64,000 nt of DNA. Source: Tabrizicola sp. Lineage in GTDB: Bacteria > Pseudomonadota > Alphaproteobacteria > Rhodobacterales > Rhodobacteraceae. A model generated the notes under the pieces. The model ran no database searches. It was not told the origin of the DNA and saw nothing but the letters and a program-made list of their open reading frames with translations. This document shows positions 22,808 to 31,483 of this stretch, piece after piece. Every line of letters begins with the position of its first letter. The first letter of the stretch is position 1. The translations under genes were made by a program, and so were the position numbers. The DNA lies in the NCBI RefSeq assembly GCF_016792905.1, contig NZ_JAEULP010000088.1:1-64000 (forward strand). The letters are read 5' to 3'.

Positions 22808-22839
22808 TTTCATACTGGTCCAAATATCCCCGCCGGAGG
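22808..22839 (+). repeat. Element A copy 2
   Basis: Near-consensus copy: TTTCATACTGGTC followed by CAAATATCCCCGCCGGAGG. It lies in the MFS-gph intergenic region. This is the only location where the pair is not immediately downstream of a plus-strand gene. Confidence 0.85.
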
Positions 22840-22902
22840 CGCACAACAGCGGCACCAGGCGCAAGATCGGCCACACCTGCACGACATCAGCGCCAAACGC
22901 CT

Positions 22903-22925
22903 CCCCTCCCCCTCGTGGGGAGGGG
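22903..22925. repeat. C/G-rich palindromic hairpin
   Basis: Perfect 9-base arms CCCCTCCCC and GGGGAGGGG around a CTCGT loop, followed by GCCGGGGGTGAGG. Similar C/G-rich hairpins are common intergenic elements in GC-rich proteobacteria. A related C-rich/G-rich stretch occurs near 36,055. It may act as a transcript end for the MFS or gph side; no U-tract follows, so this is uncertain. Confidence 0.6.
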
Positions 22926-23045
22926 CCGGGGGTGAGGGGCCACCGTCGGAAAAGATCGAAACGGCCGACCTCCGCGCAGCCCGCCAATTCCTAAAAAGCG
23001 GTAAATGTCCGCGACCAAGGCCTTGATTTCATTGCCTCGAAAATT

Positions 23046-23062
23046 CTGTCCACCGTGGACAG
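23046..23062 (-). terminator. Palindromic terminator after gph (copy 1 of a repeated motif)
   Basis: CTGTCCACCGTGGACAG, directly abutting the gph stop. Read on the minus strand it gives a stem-loop (TGTCC/GGACA around a 5-base loop) followed by an AATTTTCG stretch, the layout of a short intrinsic terminator. The same 15-base core occurs again one base beyond the phoB stop. Confidence 0.65.
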
Positions 23063-23713
23063 CTACCGCAGCAACCGCTCCGCCAGCCCCGGCAGGTCCT
23101 CGAACCGATCCAGAAGTGCAGCCGGATTGAACCGGCTCACCCCCGCCCCCTCCGGCCCGAACGTGACCAGCACGACCGGCACCCCCGCCGCCACCCCCGT
23201 CTTCGCGTCGGTCTCGGTGTCCCCCACCAGCATCGACCGCCCGACCGCCCCCCCCGCCCGCTCCACCGCCGCCCGGTAGGGGGTCGGGTCCGGCTTCCTG
23301 ACCGGAAACGTGTCCGCCCCCACCAGCGCCCCGAAGACCCCCCGCACCCCCAGCGCCGTCAGCAGCAGCTCCGCCAGCCCCTCCGGCTTGTTCGTGCAGA
23401 CCGAGACCGCGAAACCCTGCCCCCGCAGCGCCTCCACCGCCTCCATCGCCCCGGGATAGAGCCGCGTGTGGGTGGCGATGCCCCCCCGGTAGGCCTCCAG
23501 CAGCACTGGATAGCTTGCATCGACATCCGCCTCCGACCAGTCCATCCGCAGGCGCGAGAAGCCCAGCCGCAGCATCGCCCGCCCGCCATGGAACGCCGTC
23601 AGCGCATCGCCCGGCCCCAGCACCGCGCGGGGGAGCGAGGCATTCGCCGCCGCCAGAAGGTCCGCCGAGGTGTCCGCCAAAGTTCCGTCCAGATCGAAGA
23701 CTACACAGCGCAT
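23063..23713 (-). CDS. gph: Phosphoglycolate phosphatase-like HAD hydrolase
   Basis: 216 residues. HAD superfamily motif I is VVFDLDGTLADT at the N-terminus, motif II is VSVCTNKP, motif III has Lys in RKPDPTPY and motif IV is LVGDTETDAKTG. The alpha-helical cap between motifs I and II is of the Gph/PGMB type. The ATG at this start has AGGA nine bases upstream; an in-frame ATG three codons earlier has no room for an SD. It is divergent from glmU with a 94-bp gap. The likely role is removal of 2-phosphoglycolate, but the HAD substrate cannot be proven from sequence. Confidence 0.88.
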   Translation of the reverse strand: MRCVVFDLDGTLADTSADLLAAANASLPRAVLGPGDALTAFHGGRAMLRLGFSRLRMDWSEADVDASYPVLLEAYRGGIATHTRLYPGAMEAVEALRGQGFAVSVCTNKPEGLAELLLTALGVRGVFGALVGADTFPVRKPDPTPYRAAVERAGGAVGRSMLVGDTETDAKTGVAAGVPVVLVTFGPEGAGVSRFNPAALLDRFEDLPGLAERLLR

Positions 23714-23752
23714 TCTTGGCATTCCTGTAACGTGGCGTGAGGCCCCGCCCCC

Positions 23753-23780
23753 TTGCCACCCGGTCCAAGGGGGGTAAAAC
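23753..23780 (+). promoter_or_regulatory. Possible promoter of glmU-glmS
   Basis: TTGCCA and TAAAAC separated by 16 bases, ending 27 bases before the glmU ATG, with the SD AAAGGAAGGGG in between. Both hexamers are reasonable sigma-70 matches. It lies in the gph-glmU divergent gap. Confidence 0.4.
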
Positions 23781-23807
23781 GGGCGCAACGATAAAGGAAG
23801 GGGCAGA

Positions 23808-25160
23808 ATGCAGGTTTCAGTCATCGTTCTGGCAGCCGGTCAGGGCACGCGGATGAATTCCGACCTGCCCAAGGTCCTGCACCAGGTCGCCGCCGCGCCG
23901 CTTCTCCACCACGCGCTCACCACGGCCCACAGCCTCGAACCCTCGCGCATCGTCACTGTCACCGGCCATGGCGGCGAGGCTGTCGCGGCTGCGGCGACTG
24001 CCTTCAGCGAGGCCGTGCAAACCGTCGTCCAGGACCCGCAGCTTGGCACCGCCCACGCCGTCGCCCAGGCCGCACCCCTCCTTGCCGAAGAACCCGGCGA
24101 GGCCATCGTCCTCTACGCCGACACTCCCCTCATCCGCGAGGAGACGCTCCGCGCGATGCTCGACGCCCGCGCCAGACACGCCGTCGTCATCCTCGGCTTC
24201 CACGCCAGGGACCCCGGCCGCTATGGCCGCCTGCTGACCCAGGGCGACGAGCTTCTGGCGATCCGCGAGTACAAGGACGCGACGCCCCAGGAACGCAGCC
24301 TGACCCTCTGCAACTCCGGCGTCGTCTGCGCCGAGGCGAGGACGCTCTTCTCCCTCATCGCCGAGGTCAGGAACGACAACGCCGCAGGCGAGTACTACCT
24401 GACCGACATCGTGGAACTGGCCCGCAAACGGGGACTCTCCGCCGGGGTCGTCCTCTGCGACGAGGCCGAGACGCTGGGCGTCAACACGAGGGCGCAACTG
24501 GCCGAGGCCGAGGCCGCCTTCCAGTCCCGCGCCCGCCTGGACGCGCTGGAGAACGGCGTCACCCTGACCGCCCCCGAAACCGTGTTCTTCGCGCTGGACA
24601 CCTGCGTTGGCCGCGACGCGATCATCGGCCCGAACGTGCTCTTCGGCCCCGGCGTCACCGTGGAATCCGGCGCCGAGATCAAGGGCTTCTGCCACCTCGA
24701 AGGCTGCCACGTCAGTCGCGGCGCGACCGTCGGCCCCTTCGCCCGCCTGCGCCCCGGCGCCGAGCTGGCCGAGGATGTGCATGTCGGCAACTTCGTCGAG
24801 ATCAAGAACGCCATCCTCGACGAAGGCGTGAAGGTGGGCCACCTAACCTATCTCGGCGATGCCCATGTCGGCGAGCATACCAACATCGGCGCTGGCACCG
24901 TGACCTGCAACTACGACGGCGTGATGAAGCACCGCACCGTGATCGGGAAGCGCGCCTTCATCGGCTCGGACACAATGCTGGTCGCGCCGGTCACGGTTGG
25001 CGACGGGGCGATGACGGCCTCCGGGTCGGTCATCACCGAAGATGTGCCGGCGGAAGCCGTCGCCATTGGCCGCGCACGGCAGGTAACGAAGCCGGGCCTT
25101 GCGACCAGAATGTTCGATAAGTTGAAAGCAATTAAGGCTTCCAAGGCGAAAGGGCTTTAA
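23808..25160 (+). CDS. glmU: Bifunctional GlcN-1-P acetyltransferase / GlcNAc-1-P uridylyltransferase
   Basis: Makes UDP-GlcNAc for peptidoglycan and lipopolysaccharide. 450 residues. The N-terminal pyrophosphorylase domain (1 to about 230) has LAAGQGTRMNSDLPKVLH, and DPQLGTAHAV binds UTP/GlcNAc. The C-terminal left-handed beta-helix (about 250-450) has hexapeptide repeats and the acetyl-CoA site region NIGAGTVTCNYDGVMKH. It ends 2 bp before glmS with AAGG upstream of that start, forming the usual glmU-glmS pair. Confidence 0.97.
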   Translation: MQVSVIVLAAGQGTRMNSDLPKVLHQVAAAPLLHHALTTAHSLEPSRIVTVTGHGGEAVAAAATAFSEAVQTVVQDPQLGTAHAVAQAAPLLAEEPGEAIVLYADTPLIREETLRAMLDARARHAVVILGFHARDPGRYGRLLTQGDELLAIREYKDATPQERSLTLCNSGVVCAEARTLFSLIAEVRNDNAAGEYYLTDIVELARKRGLSAGVVLCDEAETLGVNTRAQLAEAEAAFQSRARLDALENGVTLTAPETVFFALDTCVGRDAIIGPNVLFGPGVTVESGAEIKGFCHLEGCHVSRGATVGPFARLRPGAELAEDVHVGNFVEIKNAILDEGVKVGHLTYLGDAHVGEHTNIGAGTVTCNYDGVMKHRTVIGKRAFIGSDTMLVAPVTVGDGAMTASGSVITEDVPAEAVAIGRARQVTKPGLATRMFDKLKAIKASKAKGL

Positions 25161-25162
25161 GA

Positions 25163-26980
25163 ATGTGCGGTATTGTAGGGGTCTTGGGCAATCACGAGGC
25201 TGCACCGCTGTTGGTCGAGGCGCTCAAGCGGCTGGAGTACCGCGGCTATGACAGCGCCGGGATTGCGACGGTCAACGGCGGCAAGCTGGATCGGCGCCGG
25301 GCGGTCGGCAAGCTCGTCAATCTTTCGGACCTTCTGGTGCACAACCCGTTGGCCGGAAAGGCCGGAATCGGTCACACCCGCTGGGCGACGCATGGGGCGG
25401 CGACGGTCAAGAACGCGCATCCCCATCGTGCGGGCGGGGTCGCGGTCGTCCACAACGGCATCATCGAGAATTTCCGCGAGCTGCGCGCCGACCTAGCCGC
25501 CGACGGCTACACGCAGGAATCCGAGACCGATACCGAAACCGTCGTCCTCCTTGTGAACCGCGCGATGGATCGCGGTGCCTCGCCAGTCGACGCGGCAAAA
25601 GACACGCTTTCCCGCCTGCACGGCGCCTTCGCGCTGTGTTTCCTGTTCGACGGCCAGGACGACCTGATGATCGCCGCCCGCAAGGGCAGCCCTCTGGCCA
25701 TCGGCTGGGGCGAGGGAGAGATGTTCGTGGGCTCGGACGCCATCGCTTTGGCCCCGATGACCGACCGGATCACTTACCTGGAAGAGGGCGACTGGGTCGT
25801 CGTGACCCGCGCCGGGGCCGAGATCTACGACGCGCAGAACCGACGCGCCAACCGGGCCGAGACGCGCATCCAGCTGGACGCCACCCGGATCGAGAAGGCC
25901 GGCTACAAGCATTTCATGGCCAAGGAGATTGCCGAACAGCCGGTGGTCATCGCCGATGCGCTGAAGCACTACGCCACGCCCGAAGGCGGGTTGCAGCTGC
26001 CGAAAGGCATTGATTTCAAGGGCATCGCGCGCGTAACCCTCGTCGCCTGCGGTACCGCCTCCTATGCCTGCCACGTCGCGAAATACTGGTTCGAGCAGAT
26101 CGCCGGCCTGCCCGCCGACATCGATATCGCGTCCGAGTTCCGCTATCGCGACCCGGTCCTCTCGCCCGCTTCGATGGCGATCTTCGTCAGCCAGTCGGGC
26201 GAGACGGCGGATACACTGGCAGCGCTGCGCCATGCCTCGGGCAAGGTGGCCAGGGTCGTCTCGGTGGTCAACGTGCCGACCTCCTCCATCGCGCGGGAAA
26301 GCGACCTTGCCCTGCCGATCCTCGCGGGGGTGGAGGTGGGCGTCGCCTCGACCAAGGCCTTCACCTGCCAGCTGACCGTGCTGGCGCTGATGGCGCTGAA
26401 GGCGGCGCAGGACCGCGGCAAGATCGACGCCGCGACGCTGGCCAAGCGGCTCGACGGCTTGCGCGCCGTGCCGGGGCTGATGAACGCTGCCCTGTCGCTG
26501 TCCGACCCGATCGCGCGGGTTGCCGAGGATCTGGGCAGGGCGCAGGACATCCTGTTCCTGGGGCGGGGCCCGATGTTTCCGCTGGCGCTGGAAGGGGCGC
26601 TGAAGCTGAAGGAAATCAGTTACATCCACGCCGAAGGTTATGCATCGGGTGAACTGAAGCACGGCCCCATCGCCCTCATCGACGCCGACGTGCCGGTGAT
26701 CGTGCTGGCGCCGAAGGACCCATTGTTCGACAAGACCGTGTCGAACATGCAGGAGGTGATGGCGCGGCATGGCAAGGTGCTGCTTCTCTCCGATGCCGCC
26801 GGGATCGCGGCCGCTGGACAGGGCACCTGGAAGACGCTGACCCTGCCATCGGTCGATCCGCTCTGGGCACCGATCCTCTATGCGGTCCCGGCGCAGCTTC
26901 TTGCCTATCACACCGCCATCGCCAAGGGCACCGACGTCGACCAGCCGCGCAACCTGGCGAAGTCGGTGACGGTGGAATGA
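25163..26980 (+). CDS. glmS: Glutamine-fructose-6-phosphate aminotransferase
   Basis: First committed step of hexosamine synthesis, 605 residues. The N-terminal Ntn glutaminase has the catalytic Cys directly after Met (MCGIVGVLGN) and the HTRWATHG loop. Two SIS domains follow (VSQSGETADT; LKEISYIHAEGYASGELKHG), and the C-terminus is the typical DVDQPRNLAKSVTVE. Its stop overlaps the next gene (ATGA). The SIS part is homologous to the catabolic SIS proteins encoded about 10 kb downstream. Confidence 0.98.
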   Translation: MCGIVGVLGNHEAAPLLVEALKRLEYRGYDSAGIATVNGGKLDRRRAVGKLVNLSDLLVHNPLAGKAGIGHTRWATHGAATVKNAHPHRAGGVAVVHNGIIENFRELRADLAADGYTQESETDTETVVLLVNRAMDRGASPVDAAKDTLSRLHGAFALCFLFDGQDDLMIAARKGSPLAIGWGEGEMFVGSDAIALAPMTDRITYLEEGDWVVVTRAGAEIYDAQNRRANRAETRIQLDATRIEKAGYKHFMAKEIAEQPVVIADALKHYATPEGGLQLPKGIDFKGIARVTLVACGTASYACHVAKYWFEQIAGLPADIDIASEFRYRDPVLSPASMAIFVSQSGETADTLAALRHASGKVARVVSVVNVPTSSIARESDLALPILAGVEVGVASTKAFTCQLTVLALMALKAAQDRGKIDAATLAKRLDGLRAVPGLMNAALSLSDPIARVAEDLGRAQDILFLGRGPMFPLALEGALKLKEISYIHAEGYASGELKHGPIALIDADVPVIVLAPKDPLFDKTVSNMQEVMARHGKVLLLSDAAGIAAAGQGTWKTLTLPSVDPLWAPILYAVPAQLLAYHTAIAKGTDVDQPRNLAKSVTVE

Positions 26981-27660
26981 TCACCCCCGAAGCCGCGCTG
27001 GCCGCATTGCGGGCCGAGGCCGATCCGGTCCGCGCCGTGCAAGAGGCCGCCTATCTGAAATCCCCGCGCGAGGTGCTGGGCCTCCGGGTGCCGCGGATCA
27101 CCGAGCTGGCGACCGGCTGGCGCGAGGGCCTGGCGGTGGAGGAGCGTGTCGCCCTGGCCGATGCCCTATGGCGCATGGACATCCACGAAACCCGAGTCGC
27201 GGCGGCGAAGCTGCTGGTGCAGGCGCGCATCCGGCCGGACGAGGGCGTGTGGACCCTGATCGCATCGTGGGTGCCAGAGTTCGACGGCTGGGCCATCGCC
27301 GACCAAGCCTCGGACGCCGGGGCGCGGCGGCTGGTGGCCGATCCGTCGCGGCTGGACGAGGTGGAGGGCTGGACCGTCTCGCCGCATATGTGGTCACGCC
27401 GCGCCGCGCTGGTCATGACCCTGCCCTGGGCTCGGCTGAACAACCTGCGCCCCGAGGACGCCGCCCGGCGCGCGCGCATCCTCGGCTGGGCGGCCGGGTA
27501 CGTCCCCGACCGCGACTGGTTCATCCAGAAGGCCGTGGCCTGGTGGCTGCGCGACCTGTCGAAGCACGACCCGCAGGCGACGCGGGACTTTCTTGCCGCC
27601 CATGGCGAAAGGATGAAACCCTTCGCCCGGAAAGAGGCGGCGCGGCACCTGCCTGCCTGA
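26977..27660 (+). CDS. DNA alkylation repair protein (AlkD-like HEAT-repeat glycosylase family)
   Basis: 227 residues, nearly all alpha-helical, matching the AlkD family. Characteristic segments are WREGLAVEERVALADALW, then the region around EGWTVSPHMWSRRAAL, and QKAVAWWLRDLSKHDP near the end. AlkD enzymes excise N3/N7-alkylpurines. The start overlaps the glmS stop by 4 bp, so it is translated from the glm transcript, an odd partner for cell-wall precursor genes. Some members of the family lack glycosylase activity, so activity is inferred. Confidence 0.85.
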   Translation: MITPEAALAALRAEADPVRAVQEAAYLKSPREVLGLRVPRITELATGWREGLAVEERVALADALWRMDIHETRVAAAKLLVQARIRPDEGVWTLIASWVPEFDGWAIADQASDAGARRLVADPSRLDEVEGWTVSPHMWSRRAALVMTLPWARLNNLRPEDAARRARILGWAAGYVPDRDWFIQKAVAWWLRDLSKHDPQATRDFLAAHGERMKPFARKEAARHLPA

Positions 27661-27716
27661 CCGCGTGCGGCTTCGCCGTCTCGTCGCGGGCCCGGAGTTG
27701 CCGACGAGCAACCGCC

Positions 27717-29552
27717 TCAAGCCCCGCGATACCGCCGCCACCCGATCCGGTCGAACAGGGGCCCGTAAGCCCCCGCCAGCGCCCGGATCGCCGCGCCGTC
27801 GGTCCGCCCCGCCGGTTCCCAGCCCTTCGTCGCAATCCCGAGGATGCGCGGGGCGATCATGCCTTCGGCCTGCCAGTCCTCGGTGGTGAACTCGCCCCAG
27901 AAACAGGCCTGCACCCCGGCGATGCGCGGCGCAATGTCCTCGGCCCCTTTCGGCACCGGGTCCCACTCCACCGTCTTTTCCAGCGGCACGAACCCGGCCC
28001 AGGCCGCGCCCCAGTCGTCGGGATGATCGGTGTGGGCGAGGTCGAAATAGGCACTCTGCGCCGGGCACATCACCACGTCATGCCCGCGCCGCGCCGCCTC
28101 CACCCCCGGACCCTGCCCGGTCCAGGAGAACAGAAGCGCCCCGTTGCCGATGCCGCCCTGCACCCCCTTCGCCGCCTCTTCCCAGGCCGCCACGCGCCAG
28201 CCCTTGGCCACCAGCCCCGAGGCCAGTTTCGCCAGCATCCAGCCCTGCATGTCGTCCGATGTCACGAGCCCCTCGTGCGCCTTCAGTGCCGCCACGGCGG
28301 GAGAGCCGTCCCAGGCCCCGTGCGGTGCCTCGTCGGCACCAAGGTGGATCATGCCGAAGGGGAACAGCGCCGCCACTTCTTCGGTCAAGGGCTGCAACAC
28401 TTCCCATGTCGCTGGCATCGCCGGGTTGACGATATTGTCGATATAGCCCTGGACCGAGGCCTCCTCGCCGTTGTCGCCGGGGTCGCGCAGGCCGGGCAGC
28501 GCCTTGACCGTGCCGTGGCTGTGGGCGGGCACTTCGATCTCCGGCAGCACCTCGATCTTCAGCGCCTTCGCCCGCGCCAGCACCCGCGCCACCTCGGCCT
28601 TCGAGTAGCTGCCCCCGGCCCGGATACCGCCACCGAAGACGCCCGGCACCAGTTCCCCTTCGCCCCGGAAGGCGGTGCGCTGCCAGAGGCGCGGCTGGCT
28701 TTCCACCTCCAGCCGGAACGCCTCGTCATCGCTGAGATGCCAGTGGAAGCGGTTCAGCTTCAACAGCGCCATCAGGTCCAGAAGCCGCAGGATGAAGTCG
28801 ACCCCGAAGAAATGCCGCGCGCAGTCAAGATGCTGCCCGCGCCAGCCGAAGCGCGGGGTGTCGGTGATCTTGCCGCAGGGCAATTGCCCGCCACAGGTTT
28901 CCCGCAGGGTGAGGAGCGTAACCCCCGCGTAGTGCAGCCCCGTCGCCCCCCCCACCACCACGGAAAGCCCGGAGGGCGCGATCGTCAGCCGGTATCCCTC
29001 CCCACCCAGCGCCGCATCCTGCGTGACCGCAAGCGTCAGGCCGCCCGGCGCGATGATCGGATCGAATCCCGACCGCTCCGCCAGATCGGCCAGGCCCTCC
29101 AGCCCGGCCAGCGGGGCCAGCGCCGCAAAGCCCAGAGTTCCCCCGGACGCCCGCCAGTCCGACGGCTGCGGCACCAGCGGAAGCCTATCCGCGTCAAGCT
29201 TCGGCGCATCCGGCCCCGCGCCCTCCCGCAGCCCCAGATCGCTCCCCGGCGGCAGCGGCAGACAGTCCCGTCCCAGCCGCAGATAGGCCCCAAGCGGCAG
29301 CCAGGCCCGGTTGCGCGGCAGGTAGCGCGGATCGGCATGTTCCAGCATCAGTTCATGCACCGCACCCGCCGCGAGGTCCGGCAGCGCCACCTCGGCATAG
29401 CCCGCCACCCGCCGGACCAGCACTCCGCCAGAGACGACCGCAGGCGCAGCCATCAGCGAAAAGCAGAAGACCGGCGCGGGCAAAGGGCGGTCCGTGCCGA
29501 TTTCGCAGCGGATCCGGTGCCCGTCGATGCGGGCGGCAAAGGTCAGGCTCAT
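27717..29552 (-). CDS. Cytoplasmic beta-N-acetylhexosaminidase (GH20)
   Basis: 611 residues. Residues 1 to about 230 form N-terminal beta-rich domains and the remainder a GH20 TIM barrel. The catalytic Asp-Glu pair is D407-E408 in MIHLGADEAPHG, and the substrate-binding FHWHLSDDEAFRLE and PEIEVPAHSHG are intact. No signal peptide is present, so it acts on imported oligosaccharides such as chitobiose or GlcNAc/GalNAc-containing fragments. The ATG overlaps the stop of the GntR regulator gene (ATGA). Together with the divergent ABC transporter it supports an uptake-then-cleave strategy. Confidence 0.9.
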   Translation of the reverse strand: MSLTFAARIDGHRIRCEIGTDRPLPAPVFCFSLMAAPAVVSGGVLVRRVAGYAEVALPDLAAGAVHELMLEHADPRYLPRNRAWLPLGAYLRLGRDCLPLPPGSDLGLREGAGPDAPKLDADRLPLVPQPSDWRASGGTLGFAALAPLAGLEGLADLAERSGFDPIIAPGGLTLAVTQDAALGGEGYRLTIAPSGLSVVVGGATGLHYAGVTLLTLRETCGGQLPCGKITDTPRFGWRGQHLDCARHFFGVDFILRLLDLMALLKLNRFHWHLSDDEAFRLEVESQPRLWQRTAFRGEGELVPGVFGGGIRAGGSYSKAEVARVLARAKALKIEVLPEIEVPAHSHGTVKALPGLRDPGDNGEEASVQGYIDNIVNPAMPATWEVLQPLTEEVAALFPFGMIHLGADEAPHGAWDGSPAVAALKAHEGLVTSDDMQGWMLAKLASGLVAKGWRVAAWEEAAKGVQGGIGNGALLFSWTGQGPGVEAARRGHDVVMCPAQSAYFDLAHTDHPDDWGAAWAGFVPLEKTVEWDPVPKGAEDIAPRIAGVQACFWGEFTTEDWQAEGMIAPRILGIATKGWEPAGRTDGAAIRALAGAYGPLFDRIGWRRYRGA

Positions 29553-30310
29553 GGGGAATCCAGCCTCAATTCGGCGATGAAATCGTAGATGTCGCTGCGG
29601 TAGAGCCCGCGGGTGAACTCGATCGGGCGGCCCGAGGGCAGATAGGCCGTCCGGTCGATCCGAAGGACCGCCGCGCCTTCCGGCAACAAGAGAAGCTTCG
29701 CATCCGCCGCCGTCAGGTTCACCGCCGTGATCCGCTGCACCGCCCGCGTCGGAGCCTTACCAGAAGCCCGCAGCACGTCGTAAAGCGAGGTTTCGACCAC
29801 CTCGGGGTCGGGCAGCACGTCGGTCGGCAAGGACGACCATTCCAGCGCCAGCGCCGTCTCGTCGGCAAAGCGCAGCCGTTCCACCCGCGCCACCCTGTCG
29901 CCGGCCGAGAGGCCCAGTGCGATGGTCTCGTCCGGTGTCGGCAGGAACAACCCCCGGCGCAAGATGCGGCTGGACGAGGTCTTGCCGCGCTGGCGCATGT
30001 AGTCGGTGAAGGACAGAAGCGCCGAGAGCGACTGTTCGATCCTCGACCGCGCCGGGCGCACGAAGGTGCCCGCGCCGCGCCGCTGTTCCAGCACGCCATC
30101 CTCGACCAGCTGGCTGACCGCCTTGCGCACGGTTACGCGCGAGACATCGGCGATCAGCGCCAGTTCGCGCTCCGGCGGCAGCTGGGTATCGGGCGGCAGT
30201 TCCCCTGCGGCGATCGCCGCCGAAAGATGGCGGTAAAGCTGTTCGTACCGTGGTCCGCGCGCTGCGCGAAACCACGCTTCGGGGCGGTAGAGCGCCTGAT
30301 CGTCTTCCAT
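29549..30310 (-). CDS. GntR-family (HutC/UTRA) transcriptional regulator, NagR/NagQ-like
   Basis: 253 residues. The winged-helix domain spans about 17-85 (PRYEQLYRHLSAAI; ERELALIADVSRVTVRKAV; RRGAGTFV). A UTRA ligand domain follows from about 100 to 245. Regulators of this type commonly respond to phosphorylated amino sugars (GlcN-6-P or GlcNAc-6-P). It is divergent from the transporter operon and co-transcribed with the GH20 gene. The shared intergenic region has an inverted repeat and repeated TTGGTAT motifs that are candidate operators. Confidence 0.88.
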   Translation of the reverse strand: MEDDQALYRPEAWFRAARGPRYEQLYRHLSAAIAAGELPPDTQLPPERELALIADVSRVTVRKAVSQLVEDGVLEQRRGAGTFVRPARSRIEQSLSALLSFTDYMRQRGKTSSSRILRRGLFLPTPDETIALGLSAGDRVARVERLRFADETALALEWSSLPTDVLPDPEVVETSLYDVLRASGKAPTRAVQRITAVNLTAADAKLLLLPEGAAVLRIDRTAYLPSGRPIEFTRGLYRSDIYDFIAELRLDSP

Positions 30311-30321
30311 CGGAAGCCCCC

Positions 30322-30469
30322 GAATTGGTATTGTTTAAATGGAACCAATTCCATCGCCTTGCGCCAGAAGGGCCGATTTTCGGGGCAAAAACAAGCGAAA
30401 TTCGCGTCAGGTTCGACTTTTTCGCTAACTTGGTATTATGATGGTAGCAAAGACGCAGTTTTTTGGTAT
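30322..30469. promoter_or_regulatory. Candidate operator array between the GntR regulator and the amino-sugar transporter
   Basis: TTGGTAT occurs three times in the same orientation (starting 30325, 30430, 30463). The first copy is part of a perfect inverted repeat GAATTGGT...ACCAATTC with a 14-base spacer (30322-30351). The second is followed six bases later by another TGGTA. This AT-rich stretch stands out from the GC-rich surroundings and lies in the only place where both divergent promoters can be. Assignment to the adjacent GntR protein is inference. Confidence 0.55.
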
Positions 30470-30541
30470 CGTTGCCCCAACAAGATGATTCGACCCGCGC
30501 CGCCCCTGCCAGGGTGGCCCAGGCTGGACAGGGGGAACTGC

Positions 30542-31468
30542 ATGACGCTTGTCGCCGAGAGTGCCGCGCCGGAACGGATGCAGCGTCGCGAGCTGTCCGA
30601 TCGTGCCTTCGCCTGGCTTCTCATCGCCCCTGCCCTGATGTTCATCGCCGTCATCGTGGTCTGGCCGCTGCTGGAAACCATCCGCCTCTCCTTCACCGAT
30701 GCCACGCTTGGCGGCGAGAACTGGGTCGGCACCCAGAACTACGCCGCGCTCTTCGCTGACCCGAAATTCTGGCAGATCGTCGGCCGCACCTTCTACTGGA
30801 TGGTGCTGGCCGTCAGCCTGAAGCTGGTCGTCGGCCTGATCGGCGCCACGCTCCTGAATGCCGCCATCCCCGGCAAGGCGCTGTTCCGCGTCCTCGTCAT
30901 GCCGCCCTGGGTGATCCCGATCGCCATCGGCTGCATCGGCTGGAAATGGATGTACAACGGCTATTTCGGGCTGATCTCGGGCCTCTTGCAGGAATTCGGG
31001 CTGGTGCAGGACCGCGTGGCGCTTCTGGCCACCAAGACCTCGGCCTTCTATTCCGCCATCGTCACCGATGTCTGGGTCGGCACCCCGATGGTCACGCTGT
31101 TCTTCCTGGCCGCCATGCAGGGCGTCAGCAAAGACCTGTATGAGGCCGCCTGGGTCGATGGCGCAAGCCGCTGGTATCGTTTCCGCCGGATCACCATTCC
31201 CCAGATCATGCCAGTGATCGTTTCCATGGCGCTGCTGTCCGCGATCTGGACCTTCAACAGCTTCGAGATCATCTGGATACTCACCGAGGGAGGCCCGCGC
31301 GGGGCGACGACAACGCTGATCATCGACACCTACAAGGTCGCCATCTCGGCCCAGCGCTTCGGCGAGGGCGCGGCGCGGGCGGTGGTGATCGTGGTGCTGC
31401 TGGCCACCTTCTCGCTCTTCTACCTGTGGTTCCTGAACCGCGTGAACCGCCACTACGGCGCCAAGTAA
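30542..31468 (+). CDS. CUT1 carbohydrate ABC transporter permease (MalF-like)
   Basis: 308 residues, six hydrophobic segments. The EAA loop that contacts the ATPase reads EAAWVDGASRWYRFRRITIP. The ATG is chosen because AGGGGGA lies about five bases upstream; the open frame extends further back, but only through the regulatory region. It is the first gene of the amino-sugar operon and pairs with the permease 16 bp downstream. Confidence 0.92.
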   Translation: MTLVAESAAPERMQRRELSDRAFAWLLIAPALMFIAVIVVWPLLETIRLSFTDATLGGENWVGTQNYAALFADPKFWQIVGRTFYWMVLAVSLKLVVGLIGATLLNAAIPGKALFRVLVMPPWVIPIAIGCIGWKWMYNGYFGLISGLLQEFGLVQDRVALLATKTSAFYSAIVTDVWVGTPMVTLFFLAAMQGVSKDLYEAAWVDGASRWYRFRRITIPQIMPVIVSMALLSAIWTFNSFEIIWILTEGGPRGATTTLIIDTYKVAISAQRFGEGAARAVVIVVLLATFSLFYLWFLNRVNRHYGAK

Positions 31469-31483
31469 GACAAGGGCGAAATC

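Larger units (their letters stand above)
22502..23062. other. 561-bp intergenic region with repeats, no gene
   Basis: Between the MFS gene and gph I find no convincing coding frame. The stretch holds two copies of the 32-bp element A, a strong CCCCTCCCC/GGGGAGGGG hairpin and, immediately after the gph stop, the TGTCCACCGTGGACA palindrome. The MFS promoter must lie near its right edge on this map, but I see no clear -35/-10 pair. Confidence 0.7.

Noticed and set aside
22887..23768. Gly-rich minus-strand frame overlapping gph
   Set aside because: Out of frame with the HAD phosphatase, low-complexity Gly/Ala/Arg composition and running through intergenic repeats. Not a gene.
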